Source of the DNA: Candidatus Zhuqueibacterota bacterium
GTDB lineage: Bacteria > Zhuqueibacterota > Zhuqueibacteria > Zhuqueibacterales > Zhuqueibacteraceae
Length of the DNA: 40,304 nt
Direction of reading: 5' to 3'
Assembly (NCBI GenBank): GCA_003576975.1
Contig: QEVD01000055.1
Coordinates: 1 to 40,304, forward strand
The notes below the pieces were generated by a model. That model did no database searches and was not told where the DNA came from. It was given only the letters and a program-made list of their open reading frames with translations. The translations under genes and the position numbers were made by a program. Below, piece by piece: positions 9,154 through 16,508 of the stretch. How positions within the stretch are numbered: position 1 is the stretch's first letter; every line of letters begins with the position of its first letter.

Positions 9154-9669
9154 TCAAGCCACCTCAAGCTCATGCTCCAGCAACCGATCGTCATCAAACA
9201 AAAAACGCCCTTCGAATTTATTGCCGGCGAGCATGTGGGGAATCCAAATGCGATCGTCTTCCCACATGCGATCATACGGAATTCGATCGAGCGGCGTCCA
9301 CAACGGCGCGGCTTCATCGGTTTCCATCGGCTCGCCTTCCCAATCTGAGGCCGTGAAGACTTGCACGTGAATCGACAAGCCGTCGACGAATTGAAAGCGC
9401 AAAATGCCGCTGGGGCTCAGTCCGAGCGGCGTGATTTTCAGCTCCTCTTGAACTTCGCGCACCGCGCACGCGAGCGCGGTTTCGCCCGGATCGATGCGGC
9501 CGCCAGGGCCGTTGATTTTGCCCGCGCCCAGCCCGCGTTTTTTGTGAATGAGCAAAATATGGCTGTCCTGCATCACAAACGTCAGCGTGGCGCGTTGTTG
9601 GGGTGTCCAATTCTGCCAATCGACATCGTGGAGACGAACATATTTTTTTTCCGGGTTGGAATTCTTCAT
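9154..9669 (-). CDS. Nudix hydrolase (MutT/MTH1-like)
   Basis: A 171-residue enzyme with a Nudix box at residues 57-77: Gly57, Glu63, then REVQEE at 71-76 within [18 protein letters not shown]. The position of the usual late Gly is Lys. Nudix enzymes hydrolyse nucleoside diphosphates linked to another group. NGPGG and the C-terminal [19 protein letters not shown] pattern resemble MTH1-type 8-oxo-dGTP diphosphatases, so clean-up of oxidised nucleotides is the likeliest role. ATG 9669 is preferred because it lies 13 bp after the stop of the upstream hydrolase gene; a longer frame would overlap that gene. The two genes probably form one transcript. Confidence 0.88.
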   Translation of the reverse strand: MKNSNPEKKYVRLHDVDWQNWTPQQRATLTFVMQDSHILLIHKKRGLGAGKINGPGGRIDPGETALACAVREVQEELKITPLGLSPSGILRFQFVDGLSIHVQVFTASDWEGEPMETDEAAPLWTPLDRIPYDRMWEDDRIWIPHMLAGNKFEGRFLFDDDRLLEHELEVA

Positions 9670-9682
9670 TTTCGGCGCTGAG

Positions 9683-10474
9683 TTATTTCGCAAAAATCTT
9701 CTTGAAGAATTGCTGTGTGTCGGCCCAGGATTTTTTATCCGCCGCGGCATTGTAAGCCAGTGGCATATCGAATTTCTTGCCGAACGTATCCGCGTCGGGA
9801 TTGGTGAAGCTGTGCTTAGCGTCCGGGTAGTCGATGAATTGGAAATCGACTTTGGCGTCTGTCATTTCCTTTTTGAAGGCCGTGATTTGTTCGGCCGTGA
9901 CAAAAGGATCTGCTGCGCCATTGCACACCAACACGGCGGCTTTTACTTTGCCCGCTTGCGCCGGCGTTTGGGCGCCCAGGCTGCCGTGAAAACTGACCAC
10001 GCCCTTCAAATCAAACCCAAAACGCGCCATGTGCAGCACCACGCCGCCGCCAAAGCAATAACCGATCGCGGCGATCCGGGTCGTATCGGTGGTTTTGTGT
10101 TTCTTGAGAACCTCGAGCGCTGCAGTGAAACGCGCTTTTGCGCCTTCGATGTTTTGCATCACCGCGCCGGCAAACTTACCCGCCTCGTCGGGATGCGCCG
10201 CCTGTTTGCCGTCGCCAAACATATCAACCGCGAGCGCGGTGTAACCCAATTCCGCCAGCATGCGGGCGCGTTTGCGCGCATATTCATTGTGTCCCCACCA
10301 CTCATGCACCACCAACACCCCTGGACGTTTGCCTGTGACCGAATCGTCGTAAGCCAGATATCCCTTCATGGTCACGTCGCCGGCAGTGTAGGTGATTTCT
10401 TCGTGTTTCACTTCGGCAAAGGCGGAAAGTGCGGCGACCAGCAACACAACGAAGATCAAGCGAACAGCCATCAT
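9683..10474 (-). CDS. Exported dienelactone hydrolase family protein
   Basis: A 263-residue alpha/beta hydrolase. GAGGAG precedes tandem ATGs at 10474/10471. Residues 1 to about 20 form a signal peptide ([15 protein letters not shown]), so the enzyme is probably periplasmic, unlike classical cytoplasmic dienelactone hydrolases. The catalytic triad is visible: nucleophile Cys in GYCFGGG, Asp in NGAADPFV and His in [25 protein letters not shown] is the typical oxyanion-hole region, and AVDMFGDGK is also conserved. The natural substrate is unknown; DLH-like proteins often act on esters or lactones. It is upstream of the Nudix gene by 13 bp. Confidence 0.9.
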   Translation of the reverse strand: MMAVRLIFVVLLVAALSAFAEVKHEEITYTAGDVTMKGYLAYDDSVTGKRPGVLVVHEWWGHNEYARKRARMLAELGYTALAVDMFGDGKQAAHPDEAGKFAGAVMQNIEGAKARFTAALEVLKKHKTTDTTRIAAIGYCFGGGVVLHMARFGFDLKGVVSFHGSLGAQTPAQAGKVKAAVLVCNGAADPFVTAEQITAFKKEMTDAKVDFQFIDYPDAKHSFTNPDADTFGKKFDMPLAYNAAADKKSWADTQQFFKKIFAK

Positions 10475-10671
10475 CGGAATTCTCCTCAAAGTTTTGGGCG
10501 GCTTTGAAGTGTTTGTTGTGACTTGAAATTTTTGCGCCAATATAGTCATCAAACCGGCAACGCGCAACCCGGAAATTTTTTTGAAAACGCCTGTGCCGGG
10601 ATTTCAGACAAACGAAGGTCTGGTATTCTGCCGGCAGTTTCCCAGTTTTTGACCGCAAAGGCCGCCGCGAT

Positions 10672-10750
10672 TGGGCAAAAGCATTGTGGGCAAAATCATT
10701 TTTGAGCATCACGATCACATCCGTTGGCCGCGTTCATCCGTTGGAGCCCG
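10672..10750 (+). repeat. Dispersed intergenic repeat, GGGCAAAA family, copy 1
   Basis: The unit reads GGGCAAAAGCATT, then GGGCAAAATCATTTTTG, then ATCCGTTGGC and TTCATCCGTTGG. The same order of words recurs imperfectly at 23212-23287 (GGGCAAAACGATT, GGGCAATATCATTCTTG, ATCCGTTGGCAG, TTCACCGTTGG). Both copies are intergenic and in the same orientation relative to the + strand. Confidence 0.65.
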
Positions 10751-10790
10751 TGCACTGCTACCTTGAATTGCAGGAGCACTCTCTTGCTTT

Positions 10791-10820
10791 GTCATTCAAA
10801 CGAATCTTGTGAGGTATTCA
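10791..10820 (+). repeat. Dispersed repeat, CATTCC/AATCTTGTGAGG family, copy 1
   Basis: CATTCAAACGAATCTTGTG followed by AGGTATTCA. Related words occur in an inverted pair at 12987-13074 and at 29311-29340, all between genes. Confidence 0.6.
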
Positions 10821-10989
10821 GTATGAGGCTTGAAACTTCACAGGAGCCCTTCTGGATGACACACACGAATGGATAAATTTTTCAAAGTAGTCGTGCACCA
10901 GTCTTTAACGCGACAGGCCATGGCAGGGAATGGGCGGAAGGGTTTTTCCGCGAGCCAATTCCTTGGAATAGTATTCCGAGTTTTAGAAG

Positions 10990-11679
10990 CTAACCCTCGC
11001 GCGATTTCCGGCAGGCAAAAATTATTGATAACGGTTTTTGTGTTTCCAGATGTTTTGGTTCATGACATTCCTCAAGCGAGAAACCGGCGTGTTGCAGCGT
11101 TGCAAGCCACGAGCTGAGCGTGCGAAAATACCAGGGCATCGGTTGCGGGAACGTTTCGCCAAATGCGGCAAAGGATTCCATGCGCCAGCCGTCCTCATAA
11201 GGCTCATCGCCGCATGCGCTCCACGGGTGAACGGTTTGAATGATCAGCGCGCCGTGTGTTGACAATGCCTGGCGCAGACTCGTCAAAAGTGAATTCAGCT
11301 CTTCACTCAAAAGTGAAAAATTGCAAACGATGAGATCGAAGGGGCCAGCAAGCCGCGCAGGATCGGCGACAATCTCGTCATAGTTTAGCACGCGAAAAGC
11401 AGCGTTGCTGTTGCGTTGCGCTTCGGCAATCAATGCGGCGCTGCCATCAACACCGGTAACCTCAACGCCGCGATTCGCCAGTTCGCGCGCGAGCCAGCCC
11501 TCGCCGCAGCCCACATCCAGCACGCGCTTCGGTTGGTGCGCCGTGATTGCCGCCCAAATCGCGGCATCTGTCGCAACACGGCGGCTTTCGATTTGCCGGC
11601 TTTGTACCACCGTGGTCCACGCCCGCGCGTTGGCCTCCCAACTGTCGGTTAATTGTTTTTCGAAATTTGGAAGCGTCAT
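10990..11679 (-). CDS. Class I SAM-dependent methyltransferase
   Basis: A 229-residue Rossmann-fold methyltransferase. Motif I is VLDVGCGEGWLAREL, followed by the acidic ribose-binding residue in VTGVDGSAALIAEA and motif IV FDLIVCNFSLL. The overall layout resembles UbiG/Methyltransf_11 enzymes, but the substrate cannot be told. The tail HPWSACGDEPYEDGWRMES and MPWYFRTLSSW is shared, as I recall, with small-molecule methyltransferases of this broad group. ATG 11679 lies four bases after the T-run of the susD terminator, so there is no room for a Shine-Dalgarno site. Expression from read-through, or from a start further in, is possible, although the conserved N-terminal helix (WEANARAW) supports this start. 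Confidence 0.88.
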   Translation of the reverse strand: MTLPNFEKQLTDSWEANARAWTTVVQSRQIESRRVATDAAIWAAITAHQPKRVLDVGCGEGWLARELANRGVEVTGVDGSAALIAEAQRNSNAAFRVLNYDEIVADPARLAGPFDLIVCNFSLLSEELNSLLTSLRQALSTHGALIIQTVHPWSACGDEPYEDGWRMESFAAFGETFPQPMPWYFRTLSSWLATLQHAGFSLEECHEPKHLETQKPLSIIFACRKSREG

Positions 11680-11683
11680 GAGG

Positions 11684-11717
11684 AAAAAACCGGGGCATGG
11701 CGCAATACCATGCCCCG
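11684..11717 (-). terminator. Rho-independent terminator of the susC-susD locus
   Basis: On the minus strand CGGGGCATGG, a 7-base loop and CCATGCCCCG form a perfect 10-bp stem, followed by GGTTTTTT. It starts 10 bases after the inferred original susD stop (11728-11730), which supports that stop as the ancestral gene end. Confidence 0.92.
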
Positions 11718-11727
11718 TGAGTTGTGG

Positions 11728-12950
11728 TTAGATCGTCGGGTCCGGCGGTGTGTTGGGGTTGTTCAAGCGTTCTTGATCGGGATACGGATAGAAGTTGCGA
11801 TTGCGCTCGGCATTGGCATCGAGCGCTTTCGGTTACCGGGCCGCTGTAGATCGGCAAGCCCGCAGCAACGCCGAAGGGATCCGTGGTTTTGGTGCGCACG
11901 GCATTGATTTCCACCACGGCCTCTGCCAACCGGCTCTGCCGCACCAACGCTTCGGCTTTGATGAGGTTCATCTCGCCGGGCAGATAAACGGGAATCGTTT
12001 TTGTCGGGGTATCAAAGAAACCCTTGAGATCATCAATGGGCAGATTGTACGGCGAAGGATTGGTTCTGTCCGCGGGCGTGAGGAAAAAAGCCACGCGCCC
12101 GTCGCCGGACTCAATTAACGCGCTGCCGAAATTGTCGCGCGCCGCATAGTTCCGGTTGAGGAACACGAGCTGATAAATCGGGTTGGGATTGCGATCATCG
12201 TACGTGAACACGGAGGTAGAGGCCAGATTGACGCTTGCAGCAGCGTCGAATGCTTGTTGATACCGCCCAACCATCAAATTGTAGCGTGCGCGATAGGCAT
12301 TGATGGTGTTCACCAGATCGAAATTCCTGCCCAGAATTTGTGTGGTGAATTCGTTGCTCGCGGGCGTTGTGGCCAGTAATTGCGCAGCCGCGTCGAGCAA
12401 ACTGATTGCGCTCGCCAAAACCTCCGCACGCGGCTGAAAGATGGATTTGCCGTTTTCGTCAAGCTCGATGGGCGCTTGCTCGAACGCCTGCGCGAGAACG
12501 CCCATGGACATGGCTTTGTAAAGATGCGCCAAGGCAATGATGCCGCTGCGCGTGCCGGGATCGAGCGTCACGTTCGGCGCGCTGTTGATCAAATCATTCG
12601 CCATGCTGATCACGCGGATGGGCCGCGACCACAGCGCCAGCACGTTACCGTTGCCGGTGGTGACTTGGTCGCCGCCGTCCTGCAATTCCAACAAATTGGT
12701 GAAGGTGGAATTGATCGCGATTTCGCCGCTGGTCACGCCGGGCGTCAAAATCATTGCTTCCACCACGCCGATGGCATAATTTTGCTGAATGCCCGCCGCC
12801 AGCGCGATCACGCCTTCGCGCGTGGTTAACACTTGATCTTCCGAAGCGCTGTTGGGATTGGTGACATCCAGCGAACAGGCTGTTATCACCAATAGCAGCA
12901 GGCTCGCCAATGCCAGCGTGAGTTTTTGTCTATCAAGAAATTTGTTCATG
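11728..12950 (-). pseudogene. RagB/SusD-like outer-membrane lipoprotein, internally deleted and frameshifted
   Basis: SusD-like lipoproteins cap SusC porins at the cell surface and bind glycans or peptides. The start is ATG 12950 behind GGAG. A signal peptide and lipobox end at Cys25 or so (LLVITAC). The protein then reads clearly as RagB/SusD: an N-terminal TPR-like region with LYKAMSMGVLAQAFEQAP and a later YLPGEMNLIKAEALVRQ. After GLPIYSGPVTES, about residue 375, the frame breaks near 11815-11829. In another frame the end reads ERNRNFYPYPDQERLNNPN, and it stops at 11728-11730. SusD proteins normally have an RR-x-EL-x-x-EG-x-R-x-x-D segment of some 40-60 residues between these parts, and it is missing. 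In the first frame translation runs on to 11462 through the methyltransferase gene. This is either a pseudogene or an assembly gap. Confidence 0.85.
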
Positions 12951-12986
12951 AATTCATTCTCCAAATTGTGCGATTTCCTTTCATGC

Positions 12987-13074
12987 TCATTCCTCGAGAA
13001 TCTTGTCAGGCTTTTGATGCAACAGTGACCTCGACTGCTTTCACGATACCTCACAAGATTCCTACGGAATGACA
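12987..13074. repeat. Inverted pair of CATTCC/AATCTTGTGAGG repeats between susC and susD
   Basis: The left arm is TCATTCC...AGAATCTTGTCAGG at 12987-13010. The right arm, read on the minus strand, is TCATTCC...GAATCTTGTGAGGTAT from 13074. The two arms pair imperfectly over about 25 bases around a loop of about 30 bases. This can form a long hairpin in the susC-susD spacer and could act as an mRNA stabiliser or attenuator. Related single copies occur at 10791 and 29311. Confidence 0.7.
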
Positions 13075-13102
13075 GGAAGGGTGGGTAAGTCCAAATCTGA
13101 AG

Positions 13103-14038
13103 TTAGTAATTCAACGTCACACCAAAAGAGAATGAGCGCGGAATGGGAACTTCGACGAAATCAAAACCGCGCACGCCCGTGCTCTGGCCGGCGGTGTTGA
13201 TCTCGGGATCGTAGCCGGTATAATCATCAATCGAAAACAGATTGCGGCCAATCAAACTCAAACGCATACTGCGCAGGCCGAGCATCTTGGGATGCAAATC
13301 ATACGAAACCGCAAGCTCGCGCAATTTGATGAACGAGGCGTCTTCAACCCAGGCGCCCAAAATGGAGAAGAGTGCGGTGTTGTAACCGGCAGGCACCTGG
13401 CCTTCCAACTCGCGTTGATAATCCACCAAATTGCCGTATAGCGGCCCGCGCGCGCCGACGCGCCGCGTGAAGTTGAAAACATCAAAGCCCTGCACCGCAT
13501 CCAACTGGGCGCGCACGGAGAGATTACGCCCGATCTCCACTTCATTGATCCACGACGCGGTGAAATCAGGATTGGGATCGCCGGTGACGTCGCGAATCGT
13601 GCCGCCGGTGGGCTGGCCATTCGCACCGCGGCTGCGCTGTTCCGGTTGCGGCAGGCCGGCAGGCGTCAACAGCAAACTGCCGTCGGCATTGCGCGCATAA
13701 AACGTGGTATAAAACACGCCCAGCGGCTGGCCATTGACGGCAGCAACCTGGCCGAACGAATCCGCGAGCAACAGAATGTCGCCTTCGATGCCGTTGACTT
13801 CGTTGCGATTGCGGGCGAACGTCACGCTCGTGTTCCAGCGCACGTTGCGCGTTTGCAGCGGGATTGCCCGCAGCATCACTTCGAGGCCTTTGTTATCCAG
13901 CGTACCCACATTTTCCAAACGGCTCAAATAGCCGGTGGAAGGCGCGAGCGAGCGGAACAGCAGCAGATCGGTCACATGCTGGTTGTAATAAGAAAACTCC
14001 ACCGCGATTTTATCGCGCCACAAGCTGAACAAATCTTC
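13103..14038 (-). pseudogene. SusC/RagA-like TonB-dependent receptor, C-terminal fragment
   Basis: About 312 residues of the last part of a SusC-type beta-barrel. Typical segments are FSYYNQHVTDLLLFRSL, STGYLSRLENVGTLDNKGLE, NTSVTFARNRNEV, DPNPDFTASW, FIKLRELAVSYDL and SLIGRNLFSIDDYTGYDPE. It ends in FGVTLNY, with the terminal aromatic residue needed for barrel assembly. Homology begins around 14038; upstream the frame continues into AT-rich DNA (to 14308) with no resemblance to SusC. The plug and early barrel are not attached: the N-terminal fragment lies at 15030-15797 and some 400-500 residues of the middle are absent. The gene cannot make a working receptor as read. Confidence 0.88.
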
Positions 14039-14346
14039 TTGACTAATGAGATTTATTTTTTTAATAATCAGGTAATATGAAATTTTATTACCTTCAATGA
14101 TCTCTAAGATGCTGGTTCCTGAGAATTGAAAAATTTCATTCACAATAGGATCCAAAATCGCTCGCCACCGAAATACTGCAGAAGTATTTTGGATCTTGTC
14201 AATATTATTAAATTGATTCCAAATTAACACAGCGATGATGCCTTCAAATATTCTGCTGATTTTAATAGCAAAAGGCCGAACCTCATCGAAATGATAATTT
14301 GGAAACACTCTACTCGTCTTCTCACTACAAGTAATTGGAGGCCATC

Positions 14347-14925
14347 ATGCGAGCAGCTAAATTCAAGGATTATAATATTGTTGCCGCAGTCGTCTTATTG
14401 CTGGCTTTGTTTGTTATGTCGTGTAATTTATCGAAGCCAACAGAAGATTCTGATATTCAATCGCCATTGTCGCATAGCCCATCAGATCGTGGAGCCATTG
14501 CTAAAGCCATTCCCCTAGGACGACAAACAGCTAGTGGAAGCCAAAGCATGGCAGGTAGTATTCATGCATGGGCATCTGTTATTTCATATGGTGAAGGATT
14601 CAAAGAAGATTATATAGATGTACAAACTTCTTCAAACGCCACTAATATAAAGCTTAAAGTGCATGGCGTTTACCGATACAATTCATCATGTGATCCTCTC
14701 GGAAGTGCTCTTACCTATGTGATGGTAGACAATCAACCTCCTTTGTATTTGAATAATACCAATTGGATAAATCTTCCGAGTGGATCGCATACCTTTCGAG
14801 TATATGCATCAATCACAACTAGCATAGGTGTAGACCAATGCAGTTCTTGTGAGCCACCGCCGTTCGAGTGTAATGGAGAATCTGGCATAGAATTAACTGT
14901 AATATGGGATAGTGCGCAGGAATAG
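14347..14925 (+). CDS. Putative lipoprotein of unknown function within the AT-rich insert
   Basis: A 192-residue protein. TTGGAGG lies just upstream of ATG 14347, so an upstream in-frame TTG is not needed. The N-terminus has Lys/Arg residues, a hydrophobic run (NIVAAVVLLLALFVMSC) and a lipobox with Cys at about residue 26. A low-complexity Ser-rich linker follows. The C-terminal domain is beta-rich, with VYRYNSSCDPLGSALTYVMVD, LPSGSHTFRVYASITTS and a cysteine cluster DQCSSCEPPPFEC. This suggests an Ig-like exported domain with disulfides. I do not recognise a family. Codon use is AT-rich, unlike all neighbours, which points to a different origin. It has its own terminator. Confidence 0.75.
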   Translation: MRAAKFKDYNIVAAVVLLLALFVMSCNLSKPTEDSDIQSPLSHSPSDRGAIAKAIPLGRQTASGSQSMAGSIHAWASVISYGEGFKEDYIDVQTSSNATNIKLKVHGVYRYNSSCDPLGSALTYVMVDNQPPLYLNNTNWINLPSGSHTFRVYASITTSIGVDQCSSCEPPPFECNGESGIELTVIWDSAQE

Positions 14926-14973
14926 CATTTTTAATTTTAGCTGCTAAATTGTGGACGTTCACTTTTTATTTCT

Positions 14974-15010
14974 AATGGTATGAAGGAAGCTTCATACCAT
15001 TTTTATTTTA
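14974..15010 (+). terminator. Rho-independent terminator of the insert lipoprotein gene
   Basis: A perfect 12-bp stem, AATGGTATGAAG / CTTCATACCATT, with loop GAAG, followed by TTTTATTTTA. It lies 48 bp after the lipoprotein stop codon. Confidence 0.93.
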
Positions 15011-15029
15011 CGGACCATTTAATTCATAC

Positions 15030-15797
15030 TTATGAACAAAACAAAATGCGTTTCGTGAAGATTTGCACCACGCCGTTGTTGGCGCGCGAGCCGTAAATTG
15101 CAGCCGCGGCCGCGCCCTTGATCACTTCGATGCGCTCGATGTCTTGCGGATTGATATCGACCAAACGATTTTGGCGATAGCCGCCCAGGTCGATCAGTTG
15201 CGGTGAGTCGTTGCTCACGATCACGCCGTCTACGATGTACAGGGGATCGGCGTTGCCCAGCACCGTGCTTGCCCCGCGCAACCGCACGGTGATGCCGCCT
15301 GCCGGGTTGCCGGAGTTTTGTTGAATCTGTGCGCCTGCGATTTTTCCCGTGAGCGCCGCATCAATGGCGGTCGCGCCGGTCGATTCCATTTCGCGAATGT
15401 TTACCGTTGAAATGGCATTGCCGAGTTGCCGTTTTGAAGTGGCGACCGAAGTACCGGTGACGATGACTTCGTCCATCTGCAAGGCATCGACCGTGAGATT
15501 GAAACTGACATCAATAATGCCGCTGGTTTGCGTTACGCTTTGACGGGCCGATTTGTAGCCGAGCAGGCGCGCTTCGAGCACGGTTTCTGCGCCCGGCGAG
15601 GGCACCAGAATGCTGAAATTGCCATTGGCATCCGTCGCCGCGCCGCGCGCAGTGCCAACCACAAGAACATTTGCGCCCACCAGCGGTTCGCCGCGATCGT
15701 CCGCCACATGACCTTGAATAGTCAATTGGCCAAAGGCGAGCACCGGCAGGGCGAGCAGCGCGAGTGTTTGCAACAAACAACGTCGCACAGTAAACAT
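15030..15797 (-). pseudogene. SusC/RagA-like TonB-dependent receptor, N-terminal fragment
   Basis: A 255-codon fragment starting at ATG 15797 with GGGAGGAAG just upstream. The signal peptide spans residues 1 to about 23. A CarboxypepD_reg-like domain follows (about 24-105, TIQGHVADDRGEPLVGANV then GTARGAATDANGNFSI). The TonB plug follows (DEVIVTGTSVATSKRQLGNA, ALTGKIAGAQIQQNSGNP, VRLRGASTVLGNADPLYIVDG, IERIEVIKGAAAAAIYGSRA), split here into short words. After NGVVQIFTKR the sequence leaves the family and stops five codons later in AT-rich DNA. The normal continuation, a 22-strand barrel, is found only as a distant C-terminal piece at 13103-14038. The promoter and translation signals are intact, so a plug-only product might still be made. 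Confidence 0.9.
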
Positions 15798-15913
15798 GAA
15801 CTTCCTCCCGAACAAGTTTTGGTGAGTAGCAGTTGAGTGAAAATACTCTGGGATCACCGCAGGCTGTTAAGAGTGTTACTCCTCCTTTCTCCCGTTTAAA
15901 TAAATTGCCCACA

Positions 15914-15941
15914 AGGATAATAAAAATTTCTGCTTTGTCAA
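15914..15941 (-). promoter_or_regulatory. Sigma-70 type promoter for the susC-like gene
   Basis: On the minus strand TTGACA (15941-15936) and TATCCT (15919-15914) are separated by 16 bases of A/T-rich spacer. Transcription would begin near 15907 and give a leader of about 110 nt before ATG 15797. Confidence 0.6.
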
Positions 15942-16417
15942 GATCATTCTCTTTGAACGGCGGAATGGCATTGCTTGTGAACGGCAGTGATTCATCTCAA
16001 TCAGGATCGACGATTAAATGACTTGCCCAATCTCCAACCGCGAATTGAGGCGAATCATTGCGAATTAAAAAGCATTAGTGGCCATTCGCGTTGATTAGCG
16101 GATTAAAGAAAATGAGTCAGGTATTTAAATCGCAATCATCAGCAGCAAGCTCAACCCGCCAAAATGCGGCACGCCTTGCAACCCATCATTTCGCGCTGAC
16201 TGAATCAAAATGCACAAGAATGCATGCTGTTCCTATCAGCACCTCTTGAGTGACAGAATATTTTCGAGATGACTGCACGGTGTTGAAGTAAAGTCGCAAG
16301 GATCACAGTTTTGCATTTTTTGTTACCCCGCGTTAGCAGAACGGTGGAATTGAGTGTTTATTTGTTCACAAGTTTTTGAAATTATTCAATAAATGTGCGC
16401 TATTTTCGAAAAAAAAC
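15942..16417. other. Divergent intergenic region between susC and the division cluster
   Basis: No coding frame is supported. It contains a CGCGAAT-type inverted repeat at 16036-16101 and AT-rich DNA leading into the mraZ promoter at its right end. Nothing else was recognised. Confidence 0.6.
16036..16101. repeat. CGCGAAT-type imperfect inverted repeat, copy 1
   Basis: AACCGCGAATTGAGGCGAAT on the left, ATTCGCGTTGATTAGCGG on the right. The same words occur at 29475-29542 in a better-paired form. Both copies are intergenic. Confidence 0.55.
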
Positions 16418-16446
16418 TTGACTTTAATAGGATTCTAAGTTATCAT
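16418..16446 (+). promoter_or_regulatory. Sigma-70 type promoter of the dcw cluster (mraZ promoter)
   Basis: TTGACT at 16418-16423 and TATCAT at 16441-16446 with a 17-base spacer, preceded by an A-tract. The predicted start near 16453 falls directly before the MraZ repeats. Confidence 0.82.
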
Positions 16447-16454
16447 TGGGCGAA

Positions 16455-16500
16455 AGTGGATAAAAGTAGGGAATAGTGGGGATTAATGGAAGGTAGGGGT
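16455..16500 (+). promoter_or_regulatory. MraZ operator: five repeats at exact 10-bp spacing
   Basis: AGTGGA, AGTAGG, AGTGGG, AATGGA and AGGGGT begin at 16455, 16465, 16475, 16485 and 16495. MraZ is known to bind TGGGN-like direct repeats with about 10-bp periodicity upstream of its own gene, and this array fits that. The last unit also looks like the Shine-Dalgarno sequence of mraZ. Confidence 0.85.
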
Positions 16501-16508
16501 ACGAAGCC

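Larger units (their letters stand above)
10475..10989. other. Intergenic region carrying two short dispersed repeats
   Basis: No convincing coding frame is present. The stretch lies between the end of the methyltransferase gene and the start of the hydrolase gene, both on the minus strand. It contains a GGGCAAAA-type repeat at about 10672-10750 and a CATTC...AATCTTGTGAGGTAT repeat at 10791-10820, both related to copies elsewhere in the window. A promoter for the hydrolase-Nudix pair is expected near 10480-10540 but none is clear. Confidence 0.6.
14041..15046. other. AT-rich replacement segment interrupting the susC-like gene
   Basis: About 1 kb of conspicuously AT-rich DNA between the two susC fragments. 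It holds a plus-strand lipoprotein gene, its terminator and, at 14041-14308 on the minus strand, an open stretch of about 89 codons in frame with the susC 3' fragment and without recognisable homology. The octamer TGAACAAA occurs near both ends (14026-14033 and 15033-15040). A 9-base inverted repeat CAAATCTTC/GAAGATTTG also lies there (14030-14038 and 15057-15065). No transposase or integrase is present. A mobile origin is possible but not shown. A chimeric assembly would look the same. Confidence 0.7.

Noticed and set aside
14041-15046. The AT-rich segment as a complete insertion sequence or transposon
   Set aside because: No transposase is encoded, the terminal repeats are only 8-9 bases, and excision at the direct repeat would not restore the interrupted gene.
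15798-15907. The 110-nt susC leader as a riboswitch
   Set aside because: No known riboswitch core or convincing long-range pairing was recognised.
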